Shown here: piece by piece, positions 10,220 through 19,596 of the stretch
How the letters are laid out: every line of letters begins with the position of its first letter
How positions within the stretch are numbered: the first letter of the stretch is position 1
Source: Roseobacter insulae
Lineage (GTDB): Bacteria > Pseudomonadota > Alphaproteobacteria > Rhodobacterales > Rhodobacteraceae
Direction: 5' to 3'
Length of the DNA: 64,000 bases
Assembly (NCBI RefSeq): GCF_019375555.1
Contig: NZ_JAHXDN010000006.1
Location: 248,001 to 312,000 of the forward strand
The notes under the pieces: generated by a model
Told to the model about the DNA's origin: nothing
The model's input: the letters and a program-made list of their open reading frames with translations, nothing else
Databases searched by the model: none
Program-made: the position numbers and the translations under genes

Positions 10220-10243
10220 TGCGCGGCCGTAATCGTGATGAAT

Positions 10244-10262
10244 GGCGGGTCTTGCACCCGCC
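10244..10262 (+). terminator. Rho-independent terminator after clpX
   Basis: Inverted repeat GGCGGGT / ACCCGCC with the five-base loop CTTGC, followed by TTCTCTTT. It lies 25 bases after the clpX stop and closes the clp region. Confidence 0.75.
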
Positions 10263-10348
10263 TTCTCTTTGCCGGTTCGCGTTTTCTTGATCGCAGACCG
10301 GCTGTTCAGAGACCTGACTTTGATGTGCCGCGGCGCGAAGGGGGCTTT

Positions 10349-10711
10349 TTGACCATCAAACGCATTCATTCAGGCGGCGAATTCGAGCCGAAAGTCGGTT
10401 ACTGCCGGGCGGTTGTTGCCGGTGGCTGGGTACATGTCGCCGGCACCGTGGGCCATGGCACAACGGCCGTTGAGCAATGCCGGTCCGCGCTTGAGATCAT
10501 CGGCAAGGCGCTGGCGGACGCCGGCAGCGATTTTGCGCATGTTGTGCGCGTGACCTACATGCTGCCCGACAGATCCGAGTTTGACGCCTGCTGGCCGATG
10601 CTGCGCGACGCGTTTGGCGAGAATCCACCCGCGGCGACAATGATCGAATGCGGTCTGATCACGCCTGAGGATCGGATCGAGATCGAGGTGACTGCCCTGG
10701 TGCCCGATTAA
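10349..10711 (+). CDS. RidA-family protein, second paralogue
   Basis: A 120-residue Rid-superfamily protein. Family signs are the opening [43 protein letters not shown], and the end [26 protein letters not shown]. No ATG lies near the domain start. TTG at 10349 (TTG-ACC-ATC-AAA) is chosen because GAAGGGGG lies just upstream. Other in-frame start codons further upstream, from 10235, would add an arginine-rich stretch unlike the family. It probably deaminates enamine/imine intermediates. It is only distantly similar to the paralogue at 3137. Confidence 0.8.
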   Translation: MTIKRIHSGGEFEPKVGYCRAVVAGGWVHVAGTVGHGTTAVEQCRSALEIIGKALADAGSDFAHVVRVTYMLPDRSEFDACWPMLRDAFGENPPAATMIECGLITPEDRIEIEVTALVPD

Positions 10712-10803
10712 CGCCCCGAAAGGCGCCGCAGGTTGCGCATCCATCTGGACGTTTCTTCCGCAATCCTGCATATGTGGATCAGCAATGCGACCGGAGGCAT
10801 TTC

Positions 10804-11187
10804 ATGGGAATTCTCACTTCTATTCTGCGCGCAGTCACCTGGTGGAATGGCCAGACGTTGAACACGCAGCTTTGGACGTGGCGCAAGGGTGTCAAGGTCG
10901 GCGAAGATAGCCAGGGCAATGTCTTCTACGAAAACAAGGATAAATCACGCCGCTGGGTGATCTATAACGGCGAGGCGGAGGCCAGCCGCGTGGATCCCGA
11001 CTGGCACGGCTGGCTGCATCACACATGGGATGCGGCACCAACCGACGCCCCGCTGCCGCACAAGGCTTGGGAAAAACCACATCAGGAAAACCTGACAGGT
11101 ACCGCGCTCGCTTATGCGCCCAAAGGATCGTTGCGCCGCGCCGATCCCGCGCCGCGCAGCGACTACGAGGCCTGGTCGCCGGAGTAA
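10804..11187 (+). CDS. NADH:ubiquinone oxidoreductase 17.2 kDa-type accessory subunit (NDUFA12 family)
   Basis: A 127-residue homologue of the mitochondrial complex I accessory subunit NDUFA12 (B17.2), which alphaproteobacterial complex I shares with mitochondria. Diagnostic pieces are [20 protein letters not shown] and [17 protein letters not shown], the strongest family signature. The ATG at 10804 follows CGGAGG. The gene stands outside any nuo operon, as is usual in Rhodobacterales, and is followed eight bases later by mlaD. The product should bind the peripheral arm of complex I on the cytoplasmic side. Confidence 0.9.
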   Translation: MGILTSILRAVTWWNGQTLNTQLWTWRKGVKVGEDSQGNVFYENKDKSRRWVIYNGEAEASRVDPDWHGWLHHTWDAAPTDAPLPHKAWEKPHQENLTGTALAYAPKGSLRRADPAPRSDYEAWSPE

Positions 11188-11195
11188 CGATTCAT

Positions 11196-11642
11196 ATGTC
11201 TGAAAACACCACCGAAGTCATCGTCGGCGCGGGCGTGCTAGCCGTTGCCGTGGCCTTTGTTGTCTATGCCGGGCAAGTCTCCGATTTCTCCGGCGGCGGG
11301 GCGACCTACCCGTTGGAGGCAAGCTTTCGCAGCCTTGAAGGCGTGGGCGTCGGCACGGACGTCCGTCTGGCCGGGGTCAAGGTTGGCACGGTTGCCGATG
11401 TGACGCTGAACCCCGAAACCTACCGCGCGGACACAACGGTGTCGCTGAACCGTGGCATCGAGGTGCCCGATGACAGTGCGATCATCATCTCCTCCGAAGG
11501 GCTTCTGGGCGGTAATTTCGTGGAGATCGTGCCCGGCGGTTCCCCCTTCTATTTCGAGGCGGGGGACACCATCACCGATACGCAGGGCGCGGTCAGCCTC
11601 GTGTCGTTGTTGCTGAAATTCGTGAGCGGCTCAACCGAATGA
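11196..11642 (+). CDS. mlaD: Outer-membrane lipid asymmetry protein MlaD (MCE domain)
   Basis: A 148-residue inner-membrane-anchored MCE protein that binds phospholipid in the periplasm and moves lipids between the membranes with MlaEFB. It has one N-terminal hydrophobic anchor (VIVGAGVLAVAVAFVVYAG), then an MCE domain with YPLEASFRSLEGVGVGTDVRL and AGVKVGTVADVTL, and the end SSEGLLGGNFVEIVPGG. The ATG at 11196 is preceded by a GGAG that overlaps the stop of the upstream gene. The stop overlaps the next start as ATGA. The mlaEF genes are not here, which is normal in this group. Confidence 0.92.
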   Translation: MSENTTEVIVGAGVLAVAVAFVVYAGQVSDFSGGGATYPLEASFRSLEGVGVGTDVRLAGVKVGTVADVTLNPETYRADTTVSLNRGIEVPDDSAIIISSEGLLGGNFVEIVPGGSPFYFEAGDTITDTQGAVSLVSLLLKFVSGSTE

Positions 11643-11995
11643 TCTTCCGTGCGGCTGCGATGCTTGCCGTTCTCGCCTCTGCGGCCGGGGCGCAGCAGGT
11701 GAGCGAAGCCCAAGGGGTGATCCTGCGCGGTCTCGATAAGATCAGCGGCCAGGTCTATGATATTGAAATGAAATCCGGGCAGACCGCGACGTTCGAACGG
11801 CTGCGGATCACGCTCAATTCATGCCGCTATCCGGTGGGCAACCCGGCGGGCGATGCCTTTGCCGCCCTGGAAGTATCGGATGCAACCGACGGCACGGAAC
11901 TGTTCTCGGGATGGATGATTGCCTCCGCCCCGGCGCTGTCGGCGATGGACCATGCGCGCTATGACCTTTGGGTCATGCGCTGCACCACTTCCTGA
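11639..11995 (+). CDS. Secreted DUF2155-domain protein
   Basis: A 118-residue protein of the DUF2155 family, common in alphaproteobacteria and of unknown function. A signal peptide probably ends near AGA-QQV. The mature part is a small beta-rich domain with GLDKISGQVYDIEM, LRITLNSCRYP and the closing HARYDLWVMRC. Two cysteines (NSCRYP, VMRC) may form a disulfide. It overlaps mlaD by four bases and is probably co-transcribed, which hints at an envelope role. Its 3' end overlaps the convergent aat gene by 37 bases. Confidence 0.82.
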   Translation: MIFRAAAMLAVLASAAGAQQVSEAQGVILRGLDKISGQVYDIEMKSGQTATFERLRITLNSCRYPVGNPAGDAFAALEVSDATDGTELFSGWMIASAPALSAMDHARYDLWVMRCTTS

Positions 11996-12591
11996 GGTGA
12001 GCGCAGCACGGGGGCGGTAAAATCCGCAGGCAGTGCCTTGGCCGCCTGCAACGCCGTGCGGTACGCGGCCCGGCTGATCTCGATACCGCCCAGCGACGCC
12101 AGATGATCCGTGAGGAACTGCGTGTCAAAAAGCCTGAACCCGGCGTCGAGCAGCCGGTTGACCAGGCAGGCCAGCGCAATCTTGGATGCATCGGTACGCC
12201 GCGAAAACATGCTTTCCCCGAAGAAGGCCGCACCCAGCGTGACCCCGTAGACACCGCCGACCAAAGCCGACCCGTCCCAGACCTCCAGCGAATGGGCCTG
12301 ACCGCGTTTGTGCAAGGCGATGTAAAGGCTGCGGATTTCAGTGCTGATCCAGGTATCCGCGCGGTCCGCACAGCCGTCAACGACACCTGCGAAATCCTGA
12401 TTGATGCTCACCTCAAAGCGGGTGTTGCGCATCGCCCGCCGCAGGGAACGCGAGGCGTGGAACCCGGTCAGCGGCATCACGCCGCGACGCTGCGGGTCCA
12501 CCCAGAAGACCTCCGGATCGTCGCGATGCTCTGCCATCGGAAATATGCCGGTGGCGTAGCCTTGCATCAACACGTCCGGGGTCAGATGCAT
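11959..12591 (-). CDS. aat: Leucyl/phenylalanyl-tRNA-protein transferase Aat
   Basis: N-end-rule enzyme that transfers Leu or Phe from aminoacyl-tRNA to proteins with N-terminal Arg or Lys, marking them for ClpAP via ClpS. The product has 210 residues, beginning LTPDVLMQGYATGIFPM, with the conserved WVDPQRRGVMPL, HSLEVWDG..LVGGVYGV..AAFFGESMFS and LFDTQFLTDHLASLGG. The ATG at 12591 is chosen because the family N-terminus begins there. The longer open frame would read into accC. It lies 13 bases after the accC stop on the same strand. The last 37 bases overlap the convergent DUF2155 gene. Confidence 0.94.
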   Translation of the reverse strand: MHLTPDVLMQGYATGIFPMAEHRDDPEVFWVDPQRRGVMPLTGFHASRSLRRAMRNTRFEVSINQDFAGVVDGCADRADTWISTEIRSLYIALHKRGQAHSLEVWDGSALVGGVYGVTLGAAFFGESMFSRRTDASKIALACLVNRLLDAGFRLFDTQFLTDHLASLGGIEISRAAYRTALQAAKALPADFTAPVLRSPQEVVQRMTQRS

Positions 12592-12604
12592 GACGCCCCG
12601 CGGG

Positions 12605-13957
12605 TCAGCTTTCGCCGAGATTGGTTTCCAGCCAATGCTCCAGCCAGTGGATGTTGTACCCGCCGGACAGAACGTCCTCTTCTTCCAGAAGCGCGTGGAA
12701 AAGCGGCACGGTGGTGTCGACGCCATCGACGATCAACTCGCCCAGGGCGCGTTTGAGACGGGCCAGGGCCTCGGGCCGGTCGCGCCCATGCACGATCAGC
12801 TTGCCGATCAGGCTGTCGTAATAGGGCGGGATGGAATACCCGTCATAAAGGGCGGAATCCATGCGCACGCCAAGCCCGCCCGGCGCGTGGTACTGCGTGA
12901 TCCGGCCCGGGCAGGGCGCGAAATTCGGCAGCTTTTCGGCATTGATCCGTACCTCGATCGCATGGCCGGTGATCTTCAGGTCTTCCTGATGGAAGGACAG
13001 CTCCATGCCGGAGGCGACGCGAATTTGCTCGCGCACCAGATCGACGTTGAAAATCGCCTCCGTCACCGGGTGTTCGACCTGCAAGCGCGTGTTCATCTCG
13101 ATGAAATAGAATTCACCGTTCTCGTAGAGGAATTCGATGGTGCCCGCGCCGATGTAGTTGATCCGCGCCACGGCGTCGGCACAGGTCTTGCCGATCGCAG
13201 CACGCTCTTCGGCGGAAATCGCGGGGCCGGGGGCTTCTTCGAAAACCTTCTGGTGGCGGCGCTGCAGCGAACAGTCCCGCTCGCCCAGGTGCACCGCGCG
13301 GCCCTTGCCGTCGCCAAAGACCTGAATTTCGATGTGGCGCGGGGTGGTGAGGTACTTTTCGATATAGACTTCATCGTTGCCGAAGTTGGATTTGCCTTCG
13401 GCGCGCGCCGTGTGGAACGCTTTTTCCATATCCGCCGCGGTCTGTGCCACCTTCATGCCGCGCCCGCCGCCGCCTGCCGTGGCCTTGACGATCACGGGGT
13501 AGCCGATCTCTTCACCGATCCGCTTGGCGTCCGCCAGTGTTTCGACACCGCCGTCCGAGCCGGGCACACAGGGCACCCCGAGCTTCTTCATCGTATCCTT
13601 GGCGGTAATCTTGTCGCCCATGATGCGAATGTGTTCGGCGGTGGGGCCGATGAAGGTGAGGTCATGATCCTCGACCACCTGTACGAACCCGGCGTTCTCG
13701 CTCAGGAAACCATAGCCGGGGTGGATCGCCTCGGCACCCGTGATCTCGCAGGCGGAGATGATGGCGGGCACCGAGAGGTAGCTTTGCGTCCCGGCGGGAG
13801 GGCCGATGCAGACGCTTTCATCGGCCATGCGTACATGCATCGCGTCGCTGTCGGCAGTGGAATGCACCGCGACCGTGGCGATGCCCATCTCGCGCGCGGC
13901 ACGCACCACGCGCAGGGCAATTTCACCGCGGTTGGCGATCAGGATTTTGTTGAACAT
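12605..13957 (-). CDS. accC: Acetyl-CoA carboxylase biotin carboxylase subunit AccC
   Basis: ATP-dependent carboxylation of the biotin on AccB, the first half of the acetyl-CoA carboxylase reaction in fatty-acid synthesis. The product has 450 residues, the normal length. It has N-terminal [19 protein letters not shown]-grasp glycine loop [34 protein letters not shown], and active-site [14 protein letters not shown]. It is encoded 12 bases downstream of accB and followed by aat, a conserved order in Rhodobacterales. All recognisable catalytic residues are present. Confidence 0.96.
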   Translation of the reverse strand: MFNKILIANRGEIALRVVRAAREMGIATVAVHSTADSDAMHVRMADESVCIGPPAGTQSYLSVPAIISACEITGAEAIHPGYGFLSENAGFVQVVEDHDLTFIGPTAEHIRIMGDKITAKDTMKKLGVPCVPGSDGGVETLADAKRIGEEIGYPVIVKATAGGGGRGMKVAQTAADMEKAFHTARAEGKSNFGNDEVYIEKYLTTPRHIEIQVFGDGKGRAVHLGERDCSLQRRHQKVFEEAPGPAISAEERAAIGKTCADAVARINYIGAGTIEFLYENGEFYFIEMNTRLQVEHPVTEAIFNVDLVREQIRVASGMELSFHQEDLKITGHAIEVRINAEKLPNFAPCPGRITQYHAPGGLGVRMDSALYDGYSIPPYYDSLIGKLIVHGRDRPEALARLKRALGELIVDGVDTTVPLFHALLEEEDVLSGGYNIHWLEHWLETNLGES

Positions 13958-13969
13958 CGCGCGGGCCTC

Positions 13970-14464
13970 CTATTCGAGGATCACAAGCGGTGTGCCAAAT
14001 TCGACGGCAGCGCCATCCTCGACGACGATACGCTTGATTGTACCGGACCGCGGCGCGGGAATGTGGTTCATGGTCTTCATCGCTTCGACGATGAGCAGCG
14101 TGTCGCCTTCCGAGACGCTGGCGCCCACGGAAATGAACGGATCGGCGCCGGGTTCGGCCTGCATGTAAACCGTGCCGACCATCGGCGAGGTCACCGCACC
14201 CGGGTGTTCCGCCGGATCATCGCTGCCACCGGACGCGGCAGGGGCCGCTGCAGGCGCGGCCGCCGGTGCCGGGCCAGGGGCGGCCGCCGGTGGCGATACC
14301 TGCGTGACGACCTGCTGTTGCACGTGCCGGCTGACGCGCACATTCAGGCTGTCATCTGCACCGTAGTCGCGCTTGACCTGCAATTCTGTCAGGTCGTTTT
14401 CACGCAGCAATTCCGCCAGGGCCTGAATAAAGGCCACATCAGCGTCATGGTTCTTCTTTGTCAT
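13970..14464 (-). CDS. accB: Acetyl-CoA carboxylase biotin carboxyl carrier protein AccB
   Basis: Carrier protein of acetyl-CoA carboxylase, 164 residues. An N-terminal helical part (DVAFIQALAELLRENDLTEL) is followed by a flexible Ala/Pro-rich linker (about residues 58-78), then the biotinyl domain with EAMKTMN, where K130 is the biotinylation site. The ATG at 14464 (MTKKNHDADV) gives the family N-terminus. The open frame continues upstream through non-coding sequence. It is the first gene of the minus-strand accB-accC-aat group. About 150 bases separate it from the divergent acyl-CoA synthetase, so both promoters should lie there. Confidence 0.95.
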   Translation of the reverse strand: MTKKNHDADVAFIQALAELLRENDLTELQVKRDYGADDSLNVRVSRHVQQQVVTQVSPPAAAPGPAPAAAPAAAPAASGGSDDPAEHPGAVTSPMVGTVYMQAEPGADPFISVGASVSEGDTLLIVEAMKTMNHIPAPRSGTIKRIVVEDGAAVEFGTPLVILE

Positions 14465-14618
14465 GTAAGTCCTCGACCGTTCGGGGAGCCTTGTTGCGTT
14501 CGGCCCTTGTTCCTGCGCGACTGTTATAGGCCAAGGGTTACGCCATGGAAACCCGCCTATTGCGTGGGGGTGTTCTTTGGCTAACATCGCGGCGGAGACG
14601 GTTTTTTCAGGAGTGATC

Positions 14619-16121
14619 ATGAATCTTGCGCATTGGCTGGAGCGGCAGGCAGGAACCGCGCCTGAGCGCCCTGCGCTCTTTCTCGGGCGCGACTGCGTGG
14701 CCGATTATGGAACCTTCTGGTCTGACGCCTGCGCCATCGGGGGCTGGCTGGCCGCGCAGGGTGTGACCGCCGGTGACCGCGTGGCGATCTTCATGAAGAA
14801 CTGCCCTGAATACCTGACGGTGTTTTACGGGATCTGGGCGGCCGGCGCGGCCGTTGTGCCGATCAACTCGAAACTGCACGGACGCGAGGCCGCCTTCATC
14901 CTTGAAGACAGCGGCGCGCATCACGTCTTTGCCACCGCCGATCTGGCACCGGGCCTGCGCACGGCGGGCGTGGCGGCGCAGATCACAATCGCGCCGGGCG
15001 CGGACTTCGAGGCGCTGCGCCGCCATGCGCCGCTGAAAAGCGTGGTGCGTCGGCAGGCGGACGATCTCGCATGGCTCTTTTACACCTCCGGCACGACGGG
15101 CAAGCCCAAGGGGGTGATCATGACCCACCGCATGCTGGCCAATATGAGCCTGTGCTACACTATCGATGTCGATACGGTCACGGCAGCCGACAGTACGCTT
15201 TATGCCGCACCAATGAGCCATGCCGCGGGCATCTACAACATGCTGCACGTGCGCGCGGGCGCGCGCCATGTCTGTCCGGTGTCAGGGGGCTTCGAGCCCG
15301 CCGAGATATTTGACCTTGCCGGTCACTTCGGAAGCATGCAGCTCTTCGCGGCGCCGACGATGGTGCAGCGCATGACACAGGTGGCGAGGCAGAGTGGTGC
15401 GCGCGGAAAGGGATTGCGCACGGTGATCTACGCCGGTGGCCCGATGTACAACGCGGACATCATCGAGGCGGTGGATCACTTCGGCCCTGTTTTCGCGCAG
15501 ATCTATGGGCAGGGAGAATGCCCGATGGGCATTACCGCGCTGTCCCGCGGCGATGTCGCCGACCGTGATCACGAAAACTGGGCCGCGCGTTTGCAATCGG
15601 TGGGCCGCGCGCAGTCTGTGGTGGAGGTCGCCATCGGCGATGAAGAGGGTCATCTTGTCCCGCCCGGCACCCATGGCGAGATCATGGTGCGCGGCGATAC
15701 CGTCATGCCGGGCTACTGGCAAAACCGCGATGCCACCGCAAAGACACTGGTAAACGGCTGGCTGATGACCGGCGATATGGGGTTCATGGATGCGGACGGC
15801 TATGTCACGTTGCGTGACCGGTCCAGGGACATGATCATCACCGGTGGCTCCAACGTCTATCCGCGCGAAGTGGAAGAGGTTTTGTTGACCGATCCTGACG
15901 TGCAGGAGGTGTCGGTAGTGGGCCGCGCGCATGCTGAATGGGGCGAGGAGGTTGTGGCCTTCATCGTCGGGCAGGCGGATCCGGATCGTCTCGACCGTCT
16001 GTGCCTTGAGAATATTGCACGCTTCAAGCGGCCCAAGGAATACATCGCGATCGACGCTCTGCCAAAGAACAACTACGGCAAGGTGTTGAAGACAGAGCTG
16101 CGTCGGTTGCTGCAGGACTGA
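14619..16121 (+). CDS. Acyl-CoA synthetase, AMP-binding (ANL superfamily)
   Basis: Activates a carboxylic acid to its CoA thioester via an acyl-adenylate. The product has 500 residues, with the P-loop-like YTSGTTGKPKGV (from residue 155), IYGQGECPM (A5 region), WLMTGDMGFMDADGYVTLRDRSRDMIITGG (A7-A8) and the C-terminal catalytic Lys region PKNNYGKVLKTEL. The ATG at 14619 follows CAGGAG. An upstream TTG at 14577 has no such site. Sequence alone does not separate fatty, aromatic or branched-chain acid substrates. The convergent membrane-protein gene and the second Liv operon follow on the opposite strand. Confidence 0.88.
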   Translation: MNLAHWLERQAGTAPERPALFLGRDCVADYGTFWSDACAIGGWLAAQGVTAGDRVAIFMKNCPEYLTVFYGIWAAGAAVVPINSKLHGREAAFILEDSGAHHVFATADLAPGLRTAGVAAQITIAPGADFEALRRHAPLKSVVRRQADDLAWLFYTSGTTGKPKGVIMTHRMLANMSLCYTIDVDTVTAADSTLYAAPMSHAAGIYNMLHVRAGARHVCPVSGGFEPAEIFDLAGHFGSMQLFAAPTMVQRMTQVARQSGARGKGLRTVIYAGGPMYNADIIEAVDHFGPVFAQIYGQGECPMGITALSRGDVADRDHENWAARLQSVGRAQSVVEVAIGDEEGHLVPPGTHGEIMVRGDTVMPGYWQNRDATAKTLVNGWLMTGDMGFMDADGYVTLRDRSRDMIITGGSNVYPREVEEVLLTDPDVQEVSVVGRAHAEWGEEVVAFIVGQADPDRLDRLCLENIARFKRPKEYIAIDALPKNNYGKVLKTELRRLLQD

Positions 16122-16692
16122 GCCGTCGTTCTGGTGTTCGGGGATTTCGGCGGAGGCGGTGCCGCGCAGCTGCGCGCGAAACGCATCCGCTGTCATGGGT
16201 GGTTTCCACGCGCCGGTCCAAAACACGTAACCGACCCCGCCGATCAGAAAGATCAGGCCCGCGATGACAAGGCGGCGGGCGTTTTTCCGTGCCTGCCGGA
16301 AAACGGCTGCCGGGCGTCAGAGCCAAAAATAAAACAATCGCGAAAGGCGCGGCAAGGACCAGAACGAGGTGGTCGATGGCCCAGGCCCGGACCATCGGCA
16401 CGGCGTTTTCAGAGATCACCAGCGGCAGGATGACAAAGCCAGCCGTCACGACGAAGAGCCAGGCGGCGTTGTGCCGCGGGGTTGTCGCGGTCGCCTCTCC
16501 CTCTTTCGCGAGAGAGCCGGTCGGCAAATAAAAGATGTAACAGCCCGCAGCGCCGATCAGCGCCATGGTGCTGAGCCCGGCCAGTATCGCAGCGCCGCTC
16601 CCCGCCGGTCCGGTAACACGCATCAGTACCAACCCGGCAAGCGCCGCGGTGAGTAGGAAGATCGCGGGACCTGAGGGCGCAAAACGTGTCAT
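16024..16692 (-). CDS. Multi-pass membrane protein of unknown function, probably frameshifted
   Basis: The first 130 or so codons encode four convincing hydrophobic segments (GPAIFLLTAALAGLVLM, GLSTMALIGAAGCYIFYL, WLFVVTAGFVILPLVI, HLVLVLAAPFAIVLFLAL). Beyond about position 16315 the frame turns into Arg/Pro-rich sequence without domain character. The +1 frame there reads RQARKNARRLVIAGLIFLIGG, a good fifth membrane segment with no start codon of its own. This pattern suggests one extra base between 16290 and 16317, either a mutation or a read error. The 3' end runs 98 bases into the convergent acyl-CoA synthetase. ATG 16692 is one of three possible starts (also 16704, 16722). I do not recognise the family. 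Confidence 0.45.
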   Translation of the reverse strand: MTRFAPSGPAIFLLTAALAGLVLMRVTGPAGSGAAILAGLSTMALIGAAGCYIFYLPTGSLAKEGEATATTPRHNAAWLFVVTAGFVILPLVISENAVPMVRAWAIDHLVLVLAAPFAIVLFLALTPGSRFPAGTEKRPPPCHRGPDLSDRRGRLRVLDRRVETTHDSGCVSRAAARHRLRRNPRTPERRLSPAATDAALSSTPCRSCSLAERRSRCIPWAA

Positions 16693-16806
16693 GTGCCTGA
16701 TCATCCGGGCGAAAAGCGGCATTTTCAGGCAAACGGCAGACCCGGCCCGTGCCACGCCCGTCCGAACGTGCGGGTGGTTTCAGGGGCCGCTGGAAACTGT
16801 TCGGCG

Positions 16807-17562
16807 TCAGATGGCGAGGTATTCTTCGCGCAGTTCCTGATTTTCCAGAACTTCGGCCGCGGTGCCGTCAAAGACGATCCCGCCGGTGTCGAGGATCACG
16901 GCGCGATCCGCCAGTTGCAGCGCGCGCACGGCGTTCTGTTCCACAAGGATGGTCGTGATCCCCTGTTCCTTGATGATGCGCAGGGTTTTTTCGATCTCGT
17001 CGACGATCACCGGGGCCAGACCCTCGTAAGGTTCATCCAGCAGCAGCACCTTGATGTCCCGGCAGAGCGCGCGGGCAATGGCCAGCATCTGCTGTTCGCC
17101 GCCCGACAGGGTCACGCCTTCCTGCGTGCGCCGTTCGCGCAGACGCGGGAACAGGTCGTACACCCTGTCGAGTGACCAGCCGATAGGCGGCGCGATCTGC
17201 GCCAGCTTGAGGTTTTCCTCGACCGTCAGGCCCGCAATGATACGGCGATCTTCGGGGACCAGCCCCAAGCCCACCTGCGCGGCCTGATGGCTGGCCATGT
17301 TGTGCAATGGCTGGTGGTCAAGCCAGATTTCGCCCTTGCGCACCTCCGGGTCGCCCAGTCGCGCGATGGCGCGCAGGGTCGATGTCTTGCCCGCGCCGTT
17401 GCGGCCGAGCAGTGCGAGGATTTCGCCTTCGTGCACGTTGAAGGTCACGCCCTGCACGATGTAGCTTTCGCCGTAATAGGCGTGCACGTCCCAGACGGAC
17501 AGGAAGGCGGGCGCCGTGGCCGCCTGGTTGGCATGTTTGGAGAAGTCCGGTTTGACGTTCAT
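16807..17562 (-). CDS. livF: Branched-chain amino acid-type ABC transporter ATP-binding protein LivF
   Basis: ATPase of the second Liv-type importer, 251 residues. It has Walker A GRNGAGKTS, signature LSGGEQQ, Walker B VLLLDEPYEGLAP, and the LivF-type TILVEQN in place of the switch His. An N-terminal extension of about 20 residues precedes the ABC domain. It is the last gene of SBP-livH-livM-livG-livF on the minus strand, 55 bases after livG. The YEGLAP form of Walker B is the usual LivF one. The importer's substrate is unknown. Branched-chain amino acids are the default for the family. Confidence 0.93.
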   Translation of the reverse strand: MNVKPDFSKHANQAATAPAFLSVWDVHAYYGESYIVQGVTFNVHEGEILALLGRNGAGKTSTLRAIARLGDPEVRKGEIWLDHQPLHNMASHQAAQVGLGLVPEDRRIIAGLTVEENLKLAQIAPPIGWSLDRVYDLFPRLRERRTQEGVTLSGGEQQMLAIARALCRDIKVLLLDEPYEGLAPVIVDEIEKTLRIIKEQGITTILVEQNAVRALQLADRAVILDTGGIVFDGTAAEVLENQELREEYLAI

Positions 17563-17617
17563 GTCGGTGTCCTCGCATCTTGCGGGTGGGGGGCGTCATA
17601 CCGGCCCCGGAATGAAT

Positions 17618-18382
17618 TTATGCAGCCGTCTGTGTTTCGCCGAGGTAGGCCTCGCGCACTTTCGGATGCCCCTTGATGTTGTCGGGCGTATCTTCCACCA
17701 GCGGGGTGCCCTGCGCCAGCACGGTGATGCGCTCCGCGAGCGAGAAGACCACGTGCATGTCATGTTCGATGATGGCGATGGTGATGTCGCGCTCATCGCT
17801 GATCTGTTTCAGCAGGTCGATGGTGTTGTTGGTATCCGCCCGGGCCATGCCTGCGGTGGGCTCATCGAGAAGCAACAGGCGCGGCTCCTGACTGAGGCAC
17901 ATGCCGATCTCAAGACGCCGTTTGTCACCCCGTGACAGCGCGGCCGCATGCATATCGCGCTTGTCCGCCATGTTCATGTCTTCCAGCATGTGTTCTGCGC
18001 GTTCCACGATGTCGCGTTGCGATGCCACGCTGGCGATTGCATTCATCTCGAACGCGCCGTCCCGTTTCGCAAAACAGGGGATCATCATGTTTTCCATCAC
18101 CGTCAGATCGCCAAAGATTTCCGGGGTCTGAAAAACACGGCTGATGCCCATCTGGTTGATCTCATGCGGTTTGCGCCCGAGCACGGACTGCCCGTCAAAC
18201 ATCACCGACCCGGTATCCGGGATCAGTTTGCCAACCAGACAGTTGAGCAGCGTGGATTTGCCCGCCCCGTTGGGCCCGATGATCGCGTGCACGGAATTTT
18301 CCGCAATGCTGAGGTTCACATCCCCCAGAGCCTGCAGACCGCCAAAGCGCTTGCCGACGTTTTTGACTTCGAGAATACCCAT
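17618..18382 (-). CDS. livG: Branched-chain amino acid-type ABC transporter ATP-binding protein LivG
   Basis: ATPase of the second importer, 254 residues. It has Walker A GPNGAGKST, FQTPEIFGDLTVMENMM, the signature region LSRGDKRRLEIG (LSRGD in place of LSGGQ), Walker B LLLLDEPTAGMA and switch His in IIEHDMHVV. The signature is unusual in carrying Arg and Asp where Gly and Gln are typical, a variation also seen in LivG proteins. The ATG at 18382 follows AAGGAGACGGCT. Ten bases separate it from livM. The open frame extends upstream but loses similarity. Confidence 0.92.
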   Translation of the reverse strand: MGILEVKNVGKRFGGLQALGDVNLSIAENSVHAIIGPNGAGKSTLLNCLVGKLIPDTGSVMFDGQSVLGRKPHEINQMGISRVFQTPEIFGDLTVMENMMIPCFAKRDGAFEMNAIASVASQRDIVERAEHMLEDMNMADKRDMHAAALSRGDKRRLEIGMCLSQEPRLLLLDEPTAGMARADTNNTIDLLKQISDERDITIAIIEHDMHVVFSLAERITVLAQGTPLVEDTPDNIKGHPKVREAYLGETQTAA

Positions 18383-18392
18383 AGCCGTCTCC

Positions 18393-19592
18393 TTATTCCG
18401 CAGGCGTGGTTTTGCCGTCAGCGGCATCGTCGGATGGTTTTTTGCGTTTGAACAGGCGGCCGATGCGCTGCCCGCCTTCGACCAGACCGCCGGGCAGGAA
18501 GATCACCACAAGCATGAACAGAATGCCGAGCGTCAGGTGCCAGCCCTTGCCGATGAACGGGTAGACGATGGCGATCAGGAAATCCTCGATACCGTCGGGC
18601 ATGAAGGCAAACCACTGTTCCAGCACCGACTTGTTGATCTTGGAGACGATGTTTTCCATGTATTTGATGAAACCCGCGCCCAGAACCGGACCGATCAGCG
18701 TGCCGGCCCCGCCAAGGATCGTCATCAGGACGACCTCGCCCGAGGCTGTCCAGAACATGCGTTCCGCGCCCACCTGCGTGTCCATCGCCACCAGCAGGCC
18801 CCCGGCCAGACCGGCATACATGCCGGAGATGACAAAGGCGGCCAGCGTGTAGGGCTTGGCGTTCAGGCCCGTGTAATTGACCCGTTGCTGGTTTGATTTC
18901 ACAGCCCTCAGCATCATGCCGAAAGGCGACCGGAAGATACGGATCGACAGGTAGAAGGCCAGGATCATGACAATCGCCGCGATGTAGTAGCCCGCGTTGA
19001 AGGTAAAGATCCAGTTGCCCAATTCCAGTTCGTAGCTGGTGCCCATCTCGAGCCCGAAGAAGTTGGCGCGTGGTGTCTGACCGGCGGCAAGGGCGCCGTC
19101 GAGGATGCGCGGATCATCGACTTTTGGCTGAAGGCCCGTCTCACCGCCGGTGATCGGGGTCAGCACCGAATAGGCAAGCGAGTAAGACATCTGCGCGAAG
19201 GCCAGCGTCAGGATCGAGAAGTAGATGCCGGAGCGGCGCAGCGATATCCACCCCACGAGCAGCGAGAAGAGACCGGCGACGACGACCGAAATGATGATCG
19301 CGGGGACAACGTTCATTGTCAGCAGCTTCATCATCCAGATGGCGGCGTAAGACCCGACACCCAGAAAGGCCGCATGACCGAAGCTGAGATAGCCCGTTAG
19401 GCCGAAGAGAATGTTGAACCCGATGGCGAAGATGCCGAAGATCACCAGCCGCTGCATCAGGTCCGGGTAGCCCGCGTTGAACTGCGCCATTGCCGAGCCT
19501 TCGGGGAAGGGGTTGAGGATGAAGGGCGCGAGGACGGTCAGCAGGATCACGATGATCAGCAGGGTGGAGTCGCGTTTTGTCAATCCGAACAT
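18393..19592 (-). CDS. livM: Branched-chain amino acid-type ABC transporter permease LivM
   Basis: Large LivM permease of the second importer, 399 residues, longer than the first copy because of a central insertion (about residues 115-150, [20 protein letters not shown]) and a charged tail after the last membrane segment. Family motifs are [41 protein letters not shown] and [17 protein letters not shown]. The ATG at 19592 follows GGAGGAATAGGATC. It lies four bases after livH. The long insertion and tail are typical of a LivM subgroup found beside this kind of SBP in roseobacters, as far as I recall. Confidence 0.92.
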   Translation of the reverse strand: MFGLTKRDSTLLIIVILLTVLAPFILNPFPEGSAMAQFNAGYPDLMQRLVIFGIFAIGFNILFGLTGYLSFGHAAFLGVGSYAAIWMMKLLTMNVVPAIIISVVVAGLFSLLVGWISLRRSGIYFSILTLAFAQMSYSLAYSVLTPITGGETGLQPKVDDPRILDGALAAGQTPRANFFGLEMGTSYELELGNWIFTFNAGYYIAAIVMILAFYLSIRIFRSPFGMMLRAVKSNQQRVNYTGLNAKPYTLAAFVISGMYAGLAGGLLVAMDTQVGAERMFWTASGEVVLMTILGGAGTLIGPVLGAGFIKYMENIVSKINKSVLEQWFAFMPDGIEDFLIAIVYPFIGKGWHLTLGILFMLVVIFLPGGLVEGGQRIGRLFKRKKPSDDAADGKTTPAE

Positions 19593-19596
19593 GATC

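Noticed and set aside
12590-14584. A 664-codon plus-strand open frame opposite accC and accB.
   Set aside because: It is antiparallel to two convincingly identified genes, has low-complexity His/Arg/Gly-rich composition and no domain motifs. Long antisense frames are common in GC-rich DNA.
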